From: Mangifera indica
Lineage: Eukaryota; Streptophyta; Magnoliopsida; Sapindales; Anacardiaceae
NCBI RefSeq assembly: GCF_011075055.1
Contig: NC_058138.1
Location: 2,666,001 to 2,730,000, forward strand
Direction of reading: 5' to 3'
DNA length: 64,000 nucleotides
A program made the translations under genes and the position numbers. Under the pieces are notes generated by a model. It made no database searches. It saw nothing but the letters and a program-made list of their open reading frames with translations, and was not told where the DNA came from. This document shows, one piece after another, positions 22,620-35,309 of this stretch. How positions within the stretch are numbered: the first letter of the stretch is position 1; every line of letters begins with the position of its first letter.

Positions 22620-23470
22620 TCACTGTTAATGTATATAATTATACTTTTCTACTAAATACTTAAAGAATTAATTTTATATTAAAGGAAACTTTAATTATAA
22701 CAATTGAATATAAGTATAGCAAGATATAGGTACAATATTTTTTTTAACGTTAAATTGTTGTATGTGCACTAAAAATTGATACATACATAGGCATAAGTGC
22801 TAATGTATTATCATGTGATTTGATGTTAGTCTATCTCTAATTAAAAATCACTCAGTCTTATTTAAATGATTAATAATTTTTTGTTATAAAATGACTAATG
22901 GCGAAAAATAAAAAGGAGGAGGAATATATAAATGAAGTAAGAAAAAAGAAAAGTTCAGAATATATAAAGCAAATTAATGAAGGAAGGTAAGTAATTTATC
23001 TTTGAATAATGATGATTCCATATTTTTCTTTTGCTCTCAAAATTACTTTGTTACAAGATCAATCTTTTCTTTTACCAAAAAAAAAAAAAACAAACAAACA
23101 AACACAAGAAATATGAAAAAGCAAATAATGCATTTTAAAAGAAAAGAATTAAAATGAATTACATAGTAAAGCAAGATATATAATTAAGAAATAATTTCAT
23201 TCTCTGTCTACACTTTCAAGTATGAGGCTCAATCTCTTATAATTAATATCTTATACCAAAATTCCAATGGATTGATGTAACATCCCATTCACTTTGCTTT
23301 TCGGCTTTGTCGACATGGGTTTTGTCTAGGGATGTTACAATTGCATTCCACTAATTACATATTTTGAGTGAATACAAACTTTATTTCTCTTGAACATGGA
23401 AAAATCATATCCAATTTACTAGAATATGGAGACTGTTGTAGTAAGTTTAAGGCATGAATTGAAAACAAAC
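22620..23470. repeat. Duplicated upstream block Q of the NLR region
   Basis: The partner of block P, about 2.45 kb away in direct orientation. It includes a promoter-like stretch near 22920-23050 and the same ttccaatggattgatg ... gttacaattgcattcca segment. The DNA between the blocks (21611-22619) is otherwise AT-rich with no gene recognised. Confidence 0.5.
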
Positions 23471-23479
23471 AAAAACAAA

Positions 23480-23785
23480 TAATGACTAATATTCTCTAAA
23501 TTAGCAATATTTACTATATCTCCCAAAGCATAACTCCAAGTGCATGATATCACATTAAAGTTTGAGTAATAGTATATATATTTACAGATACAAACATGTT
23601 GACATTACATTATGTGATTGGATGATATAACTATTTACTTTATCTCTAATTGAAAGTATCTCAGTCTTCCCTAACATTAAAAGAGAGAAAATAACATCAA
23701 GACATATTAGTTTTAAATTTGTATAATTCAAATCTAACAATTTGAGATTAGTTAGTTGAATAAAGTTGCATCATCTTTTCATATA
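23480..23785 (-). pseudogene. NLR LRR relic 2
   Basis: A short match to the NLR LRR at the left (attctctaaattagcaatatttac) and another at 23700-23780 (aagacatattagttttaaatttgtataattcaaatc, then aacaatttgagattagttagttga), in the same order as relic 1. It is a decayed trace of a third NLR copy. The segment 23790-24600 holds a worn GATAC-rich repeat and no gene. Confidence 0.5.
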
Positions 23786-24842
23786 GTTATGGCCAATGCT
23801 TCTTCAAATGCTCCCTTCCAATTCTAGAATGATCAATGTTTATACACCTAAAAAGGAGAATCTACCAAAATATTAAAACTAAGTACGAGGTACTCATCTT
23901 CTCCATACGATTCAACTTCATACCAAGTAAGAGGTAAGAACCATGGATAATAGTATTCTATGATACATGATATGTTTTTTATTATATGGTGTGATACAAG
24001 TGAAAACAGTGAAATGTCATATAATATGACACATATTATTGATATAAATCATTACACCCTTTTAGGGAAAATGAAGATATAGTAGGAATGTATATGAAAA
24101 ATTTTAAATTTGCAAAGTGTTTATGATATTTTTTAAAATGATAACATGTCAACTAGAATTTTTTATTTTTACTTTTATTAATATTTTATTATTTTAGCTT
24201 ATACAAAGTGTATTATACCATATGATACAATACACGATACGAAAATTTGGTTTTTAATATACTATATAATACACCAATTGGCTACCATAGTATAATGATA
24301 AAAACAGTTAGATGTATAAAACACATAAAACAGGCATAATAATAAAAAATCAAGGGCATTTCTCCAATAAGAGAAACTAGGTATATTGACTGAGAATGAT
24401 GAAAAGAGATATGATGCAGTATCAATCAAATATTTAAAAAGACATTTAAACTTGGCATTATTCCCAAATTAACCAGAGGGTACTTAGTCAATTAAACTTT
24501 AGGTTGGAACACTGAAGTTCCAAATCAGAAAATTTGCCATTGAATAATCATCTAAATAACTCCTAATCCCCATACGGAACTACAACTGTTCTTTTGAATT
24601 GTTTGTCAATGCTTATGTTAATAACGTGACAATGTATTTCAAAAATTCAAAATTTTTAAAAATGCTTATGTTATTTGATAAGTTATTATTTTATTATTAT
24701 ATTTAAAAAACGTATCCACTTATACGATACGATATGATATGTGATAAACAATAAAGAAAATTAAATTTTTGATACATAATTTGATATGCAATTCGACTTC
24801 TTTGCATTTAACAATTATTTAATATCATTCAACATTATACAA

Positions 24843-25107
24843 TCATGGCCAATTATACCATTTAACCCATGATTGATTATTGTCACTCAAATAGAATCCA
24901 TCCTCTCTTACCGACCAAAAACATTCTCTAGTATGACAACAATGCTTATCTCCGATCTTTGTGTTCCAAACATCAACGTTTGTAGAATGACTCGATCCAT
25001 ACTGCATATCACACCAAAAACGAGTGACATATATTGGACTTTGACCAACTTTAAACGTAAAATCACCACCCACGCCAAGATTATGCTCTCCGAGATCATC
25101 AGTGTAG
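24843..25107 (-). pseudogene. SPH C-terminal fragment
   Basis: The last 88 codons of an A1-type SPH gene, from the TDDLGEHNL turn to WYNWP and the stop, with IYVTRFWC and all C-terminal cysteines. At 25107 the homology breaks into 68 bp of unrelated sequence. The N-terminus with signal peptide and two of the conserved cysteines is missing, so it cannot be secreted as is. Confidence 0.85.
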
Positions 25108-25175
25108 CCATGATAGACTGTGTGTCTATTGGACCATATCTTAATAGTGGGTCGGGTTATTGGACCAGGGATGTT

Positions 25176-25360
25176 ATATTATGCTCTCAGAGATCATCAT
25201 CCTTGGAATAACAATGAAGAATTAGATCGTCGTGAGACAGGGCATTGATTATATGAACTTTGAACCTCCAACAAAGATCAAATGCAAGTGTTAAGGCATG
25301 GGAGATGTCGAAAGTAGTCAGGAAAATGATGAAGCAGCAACTCAAATGAGGATTATACAT
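25176..25360 (-). pseudogene. SPH N-terminal fragment (MYNPHL subfamily)
   Basis: The frame from ATG 25360 encodes a signal peptide and the start of the mature domain like the gene at 40521-40889, but reaches TGA where the relative has the CGA of DDLREHN, and homology ends at 25176. Together with the preceding fragment it forms a head-to-tail remnant of two different SPH subfamilies. It also defines the left edge of block copy B. Confidence 0.8.
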
Positions 25361-25575
25361 GAAGAAGCAATTATAAAGGTTGTTTCATAAGCTAGAGATC
25401 AATAAATTTATACTAAAATTCAAATATAGATTGCATTTATGTCACAAATCACAATCAAGTTGTGCTATCTAAAGCAGATGTTATATTACCATTTGAAAAG
25501 ACTCTTTCCTTAAAATAATGCACTTACAATTAATATTATTTTACAAACTAATGGTGATAAAATGTTCTGTGCATA

Positions 25576-27245
25576 GAATTTTGTTGTATTTTAATATTTA
25601 CTTATTACATTTTTAGGACAAAAATACCATAATTTTTAATTGAGATAACATGTAACATGTAAAATATTTTAGAAAAAAATATATTGGCAATAAGATAACA
25701 ATTTTAAAAAAATAATTTAATGAATTAATGGCATAATTTGACAAAAAAAGAAATTCATTTTAACCAAAAACAATAAATATTAATTTATACCTAACTACCT
25801 TTTAAGTGTTTTTAAGTAAAATAATATTTTAGGAAAATTTTATTTTTGTCAACCAAACATAATAATTATTTATACATGTCAGATTTCACCAAAAACAATA
25901 ATAATTTACATGCATTCATCTTCCAGCCTATCTTTGTGGTGATATTTCATTTTTTAAGCCAAAGAACTATTTCCCACTCATGTTTTAGCCTAATCTCAAA
26001 ATCATACCAACGATGGTTTAGAAACTTAAACACCCACTGATAGGTTAATTGTTATTAAAATTTTCAATTAAATACAAGGGTAAAATCATCATTTTACCTT
26101 TCATATTAAAAAATATATAATTTTATTTCATTTTACCTCTCAGGTATTTTGAAGTAACATTTCACCCCACCTCAACTTTGAAAAAGTAACATTCCACCCC
26201 TAAAGGGTTTTTTGTTGTCTAACATCATCGACGACAATGGCCACTATTCTCCTCCCTTCTCTCTCTGCCACTGTCGACAATATCCCACTACAAAGGAAGA
26301 AGCATCAACATGACGAATCGAAAAGGAAAAAGTTGTCCTAGCGTTTTACTCCAGCTCCAACTTTGATTTCCAACGAATCTACTCCAGACAAAGCCTTTGT
26401 CATGCGAATCGGAAAAAAAAAGAAGCTAATGTTGGACAAAAACTGACGGTCCTTTTTGAATTGAAGCATCAGCGCTTCTTCCTTTTTGATTCGTTTCACC
26501 CACCCTTCATCGTCCCTTGTGGTGGTAGGTGGCCCTCTTTCATGGATGGATTTGGAAAATAGGTGGAAAGCACTAATCGTCGATCATAATTGTGGTGTTC
26601 AGAGAAAGGAAAATAACCTTACAGATGAAATCTAAACTTTTCAAACTTTGAGAATGAGGGGTGAAGTGTTAGTTTTTAAAACCTGAGAGGAATGATAAAA
26701 ATTTCAAGATTTTTGGGTTTAGGGGTATATTTCATTTTTTACCCTTGTATCTAACTGAAAAATTTAATGATAGTTAACACATGGGTGAGTGTGTGGGTTT
26801 TTCAACTCTCACGAATGTGCTTTTAAGATTAAACTAAAACTTAAGTGGGAAATAGTTCTTTGGCCTAAAAAATGAAATATCACCGCAAAAATAAGCTGGA
26901 AGATAAATGCATGTAAATTATTACTGTTTTTCATTAAATTTGGCAAGTATAAATAATTATTGTGTTTAATTGACCATTATAAAATATTTCTAAGAAATTA
27001 TTTTATTTAAAAACATTTAAAAGATTTCTAAGTATAAATTAATATATATTTATTTGGTTATAATGAATTTCTTTTCTTGTCAAATTATGCCATTAATTCA
27101 TTAAATTATTTTTTTCGTGTTGATATCTTACTGTTGATATTTTTTTTTCTAAAATATTCTACATGTTACATGTTATCTTAATCAAAAATTATGGCATCTT
27201 TATCCTAAAAAAGTGATAAGTAAATATAAAATTATAACAAAATTA
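25576..27245. repeat. FB1 palindromic element, copy B
   Basis: Collinear with 300-1965, with the same arms and spacer and only scattered differences. The spacing to the flanking SPH sequences is the same as in copy A, so it was duplicated with the block. Confidence 0.7.
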
Positions 27246-28161
27246 AAATTACTTTAGTAATTTTTAATATATAAAGTGAAGTTAGTAATAAAATCTTTTA
27301 ATAATAAGTATTCATATTAACTCTTGTATTATTTATCACATCACTCTTAGTATAAGAAAATTACCAAAATCTAATTACGACTAGCCAATCAGGGTTTTAT
27401 AAAGATTTTGACTGTAATAGAATAATCAATGCAGCATTTGTAAATTTGCTAGGATAAGAATTGTAAAAAAAGTATGACAGTCACTTTTATTTTACAATTT
27501 TTAAGATTCTTCATAATTTAAAAATCAGAACCATTGTTTGAATAGAAATTTTACATTTATTATTTTTATAAGTTTATTGTAAAATTGATATATTTTAACC
27601 AGGCAAAAATATCCAGAAAAATAAAATGATTATTATATGAAGCCTCTGAATTATTGCTTTGACAATGGAATTCGCTTCATCAAAATCAATAATACTATGT
27701 GATAGGGTGATTTTGAATAAAGAATAACATAACACTCAATGTATGATAACACATCATTAGAATGATCTTACAAACCTAGATAAACTCAATTTGTATAGAC
27801 TAAAGTGATGTTGTTTTGACCAATACGATACAAGATACATACTTTATGATATGATATGATACAAATAAAAAATTATATATATTTTAAGGTGTATTTAATT
27901 AATAAGATATGTATCATACCAATATAGATCAATATACCATTTTCGAATGGTAATGGTGTGACAATGTATTTCAAAAATTCAAATTTTTAAAAAGTGTTTG
28001 CAATATAAGATTATTATTTTATTATTATATTTAAAAAGACGTATCATATGATACGATATCCAATACACAATAAGGAAAATTAAATTTTCGATACATAATA
28101 CGATATGTAATTCGACTTCTTTGCATTTAACAATTATTTAATATCATTCAACATTATACAA

Positions 28162-28581
28162 TCATGGCCAATTATACCATTTAACCCATGATTGATTATT
28201 GTCACTCAAATAGAATCCATCCTCTCTTACCGACCAAAAACATTCTCTAGTATGACAACAATGCTTATCTCCGATCTTTGCATTCCAAACATCTACGTTT
28301 GTAGAATGACTCGATCCATACTTCATATCACACCAAAAACGAGTGGTAGACACTGGACTTTGACCAAATTTAAACGTAAAATCACCACCCACGCCAAGAT
28401 TATGCTCTCCGAGATCATCATCGTAGGAATAACAATGAAGGTTTAGAATGTCATGAGACAAGGCATTGATTATGTGAACCCTAAACTTCCAACAAAAGTC
28501 TATCGCAAGTGTTGGGGCCTGAGAGATGTGAAAAGAAATTAGAAAAATAACGAAGAAGCAACTCAAAGGATGATTATGCAT
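28162..28581 (-). CDS. S-protein homologue, gene B1
   Basis: 139 residues from MHNHPL, with signal peptide and Cys 30, 50, 84, 108, 109 and 114. This copy has DDDLGEHNLGVGG and the VSTT form of the central loop, but is otherwise nearly identical to A1. A farther ATG at 28644 is in frame, but the same reasoning as for A1 favours the inner start. The TATA box lies at 28648-28655. Confidence 0.88.
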   Translation of the reverse strand: MHNHPLSCFFVIFLISFHISQAPTLAIDFCWKFRVHIINALSHDILNLHCYSYDDDLGEHNLGVGGDFTFKFGQSPVSTTRFWCDMKYGSSHSTNVDVWNAKIGDKHCCHTRECFWSVREDGFYLSDNNQSWVKWYNWP

Positions 28582-29695
28582 GATGAAGCAATTTTGAGCA
28601 AAGTTTATGGCGGTTTTGGTTGTTGTTTCATAAACTAGACACAAAGCAATTTATACTAAAAATCAAATCTAAAACTTTTGGTTGTTCTATAGAAGTATGG
28701 ATGAAGGAATTTGTGGTCAAATTAATTCTGAAAATACTTTAATGAAATAACCAAAGCTAGATATTTTTATTTTACCAGTTAAACGTGTTTAAATAGTAAT
28801 TTATTAACAACATATTTTTTTACTTTAAATAGATCTCTTACATTTAGAAACAACATTATGTATATACATTTTTTTTAGTATTCAACTGGTATCTACATTA
28901 ATTTAATTGAATGATATTTTAACTTCAATAAAAAAATTACCAAATGTGTTTATGTTATTTATGAAGTTGGTAATTTTACTGTAATAGAATAATCAATGCA
29001 GCATTTGTAATTTTACAATTTTTAAGATTCTTCATAATTTATAAACCAGAAGCATTGTTTTGAATAGAAAATTTTCATTTATTATTTTTATAAATTTATT
29101 GTAAAATTGATATATTTTCACCAGGCAAAAATATTCAGAAAAAATAACAACGATCATTATATGAAGCCTATGAATTATTGCTTTGAAAATGGAATTCGTA
29201 TCATCAAAATCAATAATACTATATGATAGAGTGATTTTAAATTAAGAATAAAGTAATATTCAATTGCATGACAACATATCATCAAAATGATCTTACAAAC
29301 CTAGATAAACTTAATTTGATTCTATTAAAGTGATATTGTTTTGACCAATACGAAACAAGATACGTATTTTATAATATAATATGATACAAATAAAAAATTA
29401 TATATATTTTAAAATATATTAAATTGATATGATATGTATCATATTAATACAAATCGATACACAATTTTGGAATGGTAATGACGTGATAATGTATTTCAAA
29501 AATTAAAAATTTTAAAAAGTGCTTATGTTATTTTATAAGATTATTATTTTATTATTATATTTAAAAAACGTATTCTACAATACGATATGATATGCGATAT
29601 ACAATAAGAAAAATTAAATTTTCGATACATAATACGATATGCAATTCAACTTCATTGCATTTAACAATTATTTAATATCATTCAACATTATACAA

Positions 29696-30115
29696 TCATG
29701 GCCAATTATACCATTTAACCCATGATTGATTATTGTTACTCAAATAGAATCCATCCTCTCTTACCGACCAAAAACATTCTCTAGTATGACAACAATGCTT
29801 ATCTCCGATCTTTGCAGTCCAAACATCTACGGTTGTAGAATGATTCGATCCATACTTCATATCACACCAAAAACGAGTGGTAGACACTGGACTTTGACCA
29901 AATTTAAACGTAAAATCACCACCCACGCCAAGATTATGCTCTCCGAGATCATCATCGTAGGAATAACAATGAAGGTTTAGAATGTCATGAGACAAGGCAT
30001 TGATTATGTGAACCCTAAACTTCCAACAAAAGTCTATCGCAAGTGTTGGGGCCTGAGAGATGTGAAAAGAAATTAGAAAAATAACAAAGAAGCAACTCAA
30101 AGGATGATTAGACAT
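29696..30115 (-). CDS. S-protein homologue, gene B2
   Basis: 139 residues from MSNHPL. The N-terminus and the STTVDVWTAK segment follow the A2/C2 type, while the middle (DDDLGEHNLGVGG and VSTT) follows the B1/C1 type, so the gene is a mosaic. It also has GSNHSTT where the others have GSSHSTT. The TATA box lies at 30182-30189. It is followed downstream by the GATAC-rich repeat (29340-29655). Confidence 0.88.
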   Translation of the reverse strand: MSNHPLSCFFVIFLISFHISQAPTLAIDFCWKFRVHIINALSHDILNLHCYSYDDDLGEHNLGVGGDFTFKFGQSPVSTTRFWCDMKYGSNHSTTVDVWTAKIGDKHCCHTRECFWSVREDGFYLSNNNQSWVKWYNWP

Positions 30116-31310
30116 GATGAAGCAATTTAGAGCAAAGTTTATGGTGGTTTTGGTTGTTGTTTCATAAACTAGACACGAAGCAATTTATACTAAAAATCAA
30201 ATCTAAAACTTTTGGTTGTTTTATAGAAGTATGAATGAAGGAATTTGTGGTAAAATTAATTCTGAAAATACTTTAATGAAATAATCAAAGCTAGAAATGC
30301 GTAATCCTTGGACATAACAAATGCAATGGATATTTTTATTTTGCCATTTAAAAGTGTTTAAATAGTAATTTATTAACAACATATTTTTTTTCTTTAAATA
30401 GCTCTCTTACATTTAGAAACAATACTATGTACATACATTTTTTTTAATATTTAATAGGATATTTACATGATATGTAAATATTTTATCTTTAATAGTATTA
30501 TATAATTTAATTGAATGATATTTTATCTTTAATAAATAAAATTATCAAATGATACGATAACATATTATCTTGATACTCAAAACCGGATGCATATATTTCA
30601 TTGTCAAAATAAAGTTAACGATGACCCTTCCCAATCAATGCTGAAAATTCTTTAATGAAATACTCAATGCTAGATATTTGTATTCCTTTGAAATAATAAA
30701 TGGAATGGATATTTTTATTTTACCTTTTAAGGCTGTTTAAATAGTAATTTATTAACACCATACTTTTTTCTTTAAACAGATCTCTTACATTTAGAAACAA
30801 TATTATGTACATACATTTTTTTTAGTATTCAATTGGGTATATATATGATATGTAATTTTATAATTGAATTGAATGATATTTTATCTTTAATTAAAAAAAT
30901 TACGAAATCATATGATAACATATCATCTGGATACTCGAAATTAGATGCATATAGTTTTATTGTCAAAATAAAGTTAGCGATCTTCCAAATCAACCCTAAG
31001 TGAGGATTTTCCAAATAAACGAGAACAGACAAAAATCCACACAAGCAAAGACAAAGAAAGATATCTCCACAACTGGTATCAATATACTATCCTGTCTCAC
31101 CTCATTGCCATCTTTAATTTAGAATTAGCTCGTAGCCAAAAATAATATAATAGGGAAAATAATAATGACTATATTGAGAAGATAAAAACATTAAAGCAAA
31201 ATTTTATTTTAAATATTATATAATATATAATTTTGTTTTACCATTTAAAGACTTTTAATAATTTATAAGCAAAAATTATTCTTTACATATAAATGTTGAG
31301 TGGTGTGAAA

Positions 31311-31768
31311 CATTGTCAAAACCAGACCTAGTCGGCTGGTTCATCGGGTTCTACTATGAACCAATTCTTAATCAGGAAAACCTAAGAAAAACCGGTCAAC
31401 TAGAAGAAATGCATTAACCCAAGAAAACCCAGTTCACACTATACACAATTTAATTAAATATTAAAATCATTAAAAATTCAAATTTTAAAGTTTAAAAGAT
31501 AAAACTTAAAGTTAAAATGTAAAACTCATAGTAGAACTCAAACGTAAATGAACTCCATTCATCTCTCAAATTGAAATTACAAAGTTCAACACTTACATAA
31601 ATTAATGGAATAGTTGTATAATTGTATAAAATGTTAATTTAATCTTTTATGATTATTCATTTAATTATAGTGGCTTAAATTAAAACCGACTTGTCAAACC
31701 AATTGAACCGGTCGAACTATGAATCAGTGAAACAACCAATTTAACTACTATCTGGTTTTGAAACACTG
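31311..31768. mobile_element. hAT-like MITE, copy B
   Basis: Same ends, length and position as the MITE at 6005-6462. Confidence 0.5.
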
Positions 31769-31846
31769 GAAAACACAATATCACACCAGTAAGATCCACG
31801 GTTGGGATAAACAAAGATTTGCTAATAGCAAAAAAATGGGCCAAAA

Positions 31847-32632
31847 GACTTATTCCCACCCAAAGTTTCGTGTATCTCCATTATTCTATCCGTAACTTTT
31901 AAAAACTTAAATACCTACCAATGTATTAAATTTTACTATTACTATTAGGGGTAAAATCATAATTTAAAATTTTTATATAAACTCATATTTTAAAATTACT
32001 CTTAAGTTTCAAAATATTATTTCTACCCCCCAACCTCATCTTTTACAAGTTTAAAAATCTCAGTTTCACCCCTTCTTTAATTCAATTTTTGATCGACATC
32101 AGTGTCCTCCTTCTTCATCTCCAACATCCTCCTTTACCAAGACCAAGTTGTTGGCATCCTTCTTCCTCCCATAGTGACTCCTATTGGTGCAAAATTGAGT
32201 GAGAGATCTTGCTCAATTTCCACCAAATTTATGCCGATGCGAGTCACCAAAGAGGAAGGTTGGCGCCAATGACAAGAACAAAATAGAGAGATCTCATCAT
32301 CGGCACCAACTTTCCTCCCTAGCGACTCGCGTAAGCATAAATCCAATCAAAATCAAGTGAGATCTCTCGCTCAATTTTGGCCCGATTTTGCACCAAAGAG
32401 AGTCAACGAGGGAAGGTGAAGAACACCGATGACTCAGTCTTAATGGAGGATGCTAGAGATGGAGGAGGACTCTGATAAAGATCAAAAATTGAGCCTGAAG
32501 AGGAGGTGAAACTGAGATTTTTTAGAAGGCAGGGGTTAGTCGTATATAGGTAAAATATGAGTGATTGAAACCTTAGATTGGAGGGGAAGTCAGTTTTTAA
32601 ACTTGCAAAATATGAGGTTAGGATGTAGAAAT
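31847..32632. repeat. FB2 foldback element, copy B (right arm truncated)
   Basis: Collinear with copy A and sharing its left-arm deletion of about 85 bp. The right arm stops abruptly at ggatgtagaaat, where SPH-type sequence begins. Confidence 0.65.
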
Positions 32633-32634
32633 AT

Positions 32635-32733
32635 GAACCTCCAACAAAGATCAAATGCAAGTGTTGGGGCATGGTAGATGTGAAAAGTAATAAGGAAAAT
32701 GATGAAGAAGCAACTAAAATGAGGATTTTACAT
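32635..32733 (-). pseudogene. SPH N-terminal fragment with nonsense at codon 2
   Basis: From ATG 32733 the second codon is TAA where relatives have TAT. The rest of the signal peptide (NPHFSCFFIIFL) and LAFDLCWRF are still legible. Homology ends at the junction with FB2. The same codon-2 stop occurs in the pseudogene at 49173-49566, so the two are recent duplicates. Confidence 0.8.
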
Positions 32734-33799
32734 GATGAAGCAATTATAAAGGAAGTGTCTGGTGTTTTTGGTTGTATTTTCATAAGCTAGAGATGAAGAA
32801 ATTTATACTAAAATTCACATATGGATTGCATTTATGTCACAATCAAGTTATGCTATCTAAAGTAGATATTATATTACAATTTGAAAAGATTCTTTCCTTA
32901 AAATAATGCACTTATAACAGTGATATGTCACTATGTGATGAAGCAAAGAAGGTTGTGGTGTTTTTTATTGTGTCTATAAGCTAGAATTGAAGCAATTTAT
33001 AGCAAAAAATAAAACTATATGTATTAATAATGAATATTGATTTGTGTATTAATGATAATATGTTATCATTTGATTAGGTGTTATTTTATCTCAAATTTAA
33101 AATCATTCAATCACATAGTAATTTGGGGTGGATTCGATTAAAGTTGGCTTAGAGGAGTCTATTTCAATATGAACCTCCAACTTGGTAGCTTGACTCAAAA
33201 TAAACTCATTTGTCCTTCTAGTTTCACTATTTGTAATATTGTTCACCACTTCAATGACTGTGTTTACACCGCTAACAACCTCCAATGACATTGTTTATCA
33301 ATTCCTTCAATTTGAACTCGAGCCAACCTTAGGTTTAATTTGATTTAGATCAAATCTACTCTTAACGGTAACACATTTTCCTTTGTATACAAATTACTAT
33401 TTATCATCAGATGGGTAAATGTAAAAAGTCAAATCCAGAACTCATATATGTAACATAAAATGCTTTCTATCCAAAGTTAGATGTTATATTACTTTATGAA
33501 AAGATTTTTCCTTATAATGTAAAGAGTAATTCAATGTGCATATAATTTTTTCAATACATAATTAGGTAAATAATTTGATAATACTTTATATTTAATTTAA
33601 AATCACTTAATGGTAATATATTATTTAATAACATCAAACACAATTTATAATGTATTTTGTTGTTGAATTTATAATTAAACTATTCCAAAATTCTTTGATA
33701 TTATAATTAATGCAAGATCTAAAATTTTGCTTGGATATTAAATGCAAAGATTCTTAAATAGCAACGGCATTAATTTTTATGTCACCATTTCTAGAATCT
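32635..33799. repeat. Secondary duplicated block F (left copy)
   Basis: This 1.16-kb segment matches 49469-50646 closely. It contains the SPH 5' fragment, its upstream DNA and a stretch with a 62-codon minus-strand frame (33103-33291) that is broken by a deletion in the other copy, so the frame is not called as a gene. 33800-35309 follows as AT-rich DNA in which I recognise nothing. Confidence 0.75.
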
Positions 33800-35309
33800 T
33801 GGATTGCCATTCACCCTTAGGTGGGAAAATGTTTTTTTTTTTTTTTAACTTTGTAGGTGAAAAAATGTTATTAAGGTAAACCTGGGATCATAAAATGTCG
33901 TTCAACCATAATTTCTATGATGAAATAAATGAAGACTCAGCCCAGGAAATTTTAGCTGCAATTTTAAAACAGATAAAATTATTTAATATGACAAAATTCA
34001 ATTATGTAATAACCATAATTGTTTTTTAAGACATTTCTAAACGACTCAAAAATTTTCAAAATTAGTCAAAAATTTTCATGTATCATAGAGGCTAGAAACA
34101 GTATTGCTTTGACTCTAAAATTTGCCTCAGTCAAAGCTATTCACTTTCTTGAAAAATGCCTAAATTTTTCAAAATTTTGGTATGAATTTGGACTTGTTTG
34201 TAAACATTGGAGGCTGGGAAATTTATTAAGGGCTCGTTTCCTGGTCTGTGTCTTTGTTTTTGTGCTTTTAAAAATTGAAATTATGTCTATATATTATCAC
34301 TATATGCGCTTATAACGACTACTAATTTAGATACCGATGATAATATATTATCATATAATTAGATATTAATTTTTTTAAATTAAAAATTATCGAATCATAG
34401 AGTGAAATATTATCACTGGTACCTAAATTAGTACTTGTTATAAGTGTGTATAATTTTATTATTACTATTTTCATAGGGCAATATCTAAAAACGAAACAAT
34501 TAAAGGGTTAATCGAGTAAAATTACATCAAAGATATGCATAGATCTTAGTACATATCTTAACGGGAATTACCGACCATGTTATAGCATTGAAATGGGAGA
34601 AGATAATGTCATGGTCATTGTCCAACTCATCTAAAAATTGTCAAACACTAAATTGGCATATTGAGGAGATCATGCGATAAGCATTAAATTGTTAGGTCTT
34701 GCACTCCCAATTATTTTTGGATGAAGAGGCTTTTATCTACACTTTGAGTTGATTTGTGCATTGATGACACATATAGTCTTGGCACAATGGCTTATCGCAT
34801 TTTGGGTGTCTCTATCTACACTTTGAGTTGGTCATTGTGTAAATGACAATTATAGTCAATACTCAACACACTCTTAATTTTAGTCTTTTATTTTTTTAAT
34901 TAATAGAGAAAAAAATAAAATATACAATAACATCCTAGTCTAACACTCCAGTTCTCTATAAATATATTGTTCATTTTATACACATATTCCATGACATTTT
35001 TTATTTATAAGTTTTGCAATCCATAACGTTGACAATCTTTTTTCTACTATTATCTCAAATGATATGAAATATTTATATATATCCGATATCTATTACTTTG
35101 TTTGAATTTAAAATTTTTCTCAATGAAAATGTCCAAACTATAACCTTAATGAAGAAAACACTTGATTACCACTTCAGAAAAATCCAACTTCATCCAACCC
35201 TTTTTCACACTAGAATCAAGATTACATCCACTAATCACGCTCATAAAAACAATAACATAAATTCCTTACCAAAACCAAACTCATCAGCCAACAAAAATAT
35301 TCAGGAACT

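Noticed and set aside
33103..33291. A 62-codon minus-strand frame (NSETRRTNEFILSQ)
   Set aside because: The duplicate near 49975-50140 carries a deletion that breaks it. No family recognised.
34019..34315. A 98-codon plus-strand frame
   Set aside because: No homology, AT-rich composition, no promoter or splice context; likely chance.
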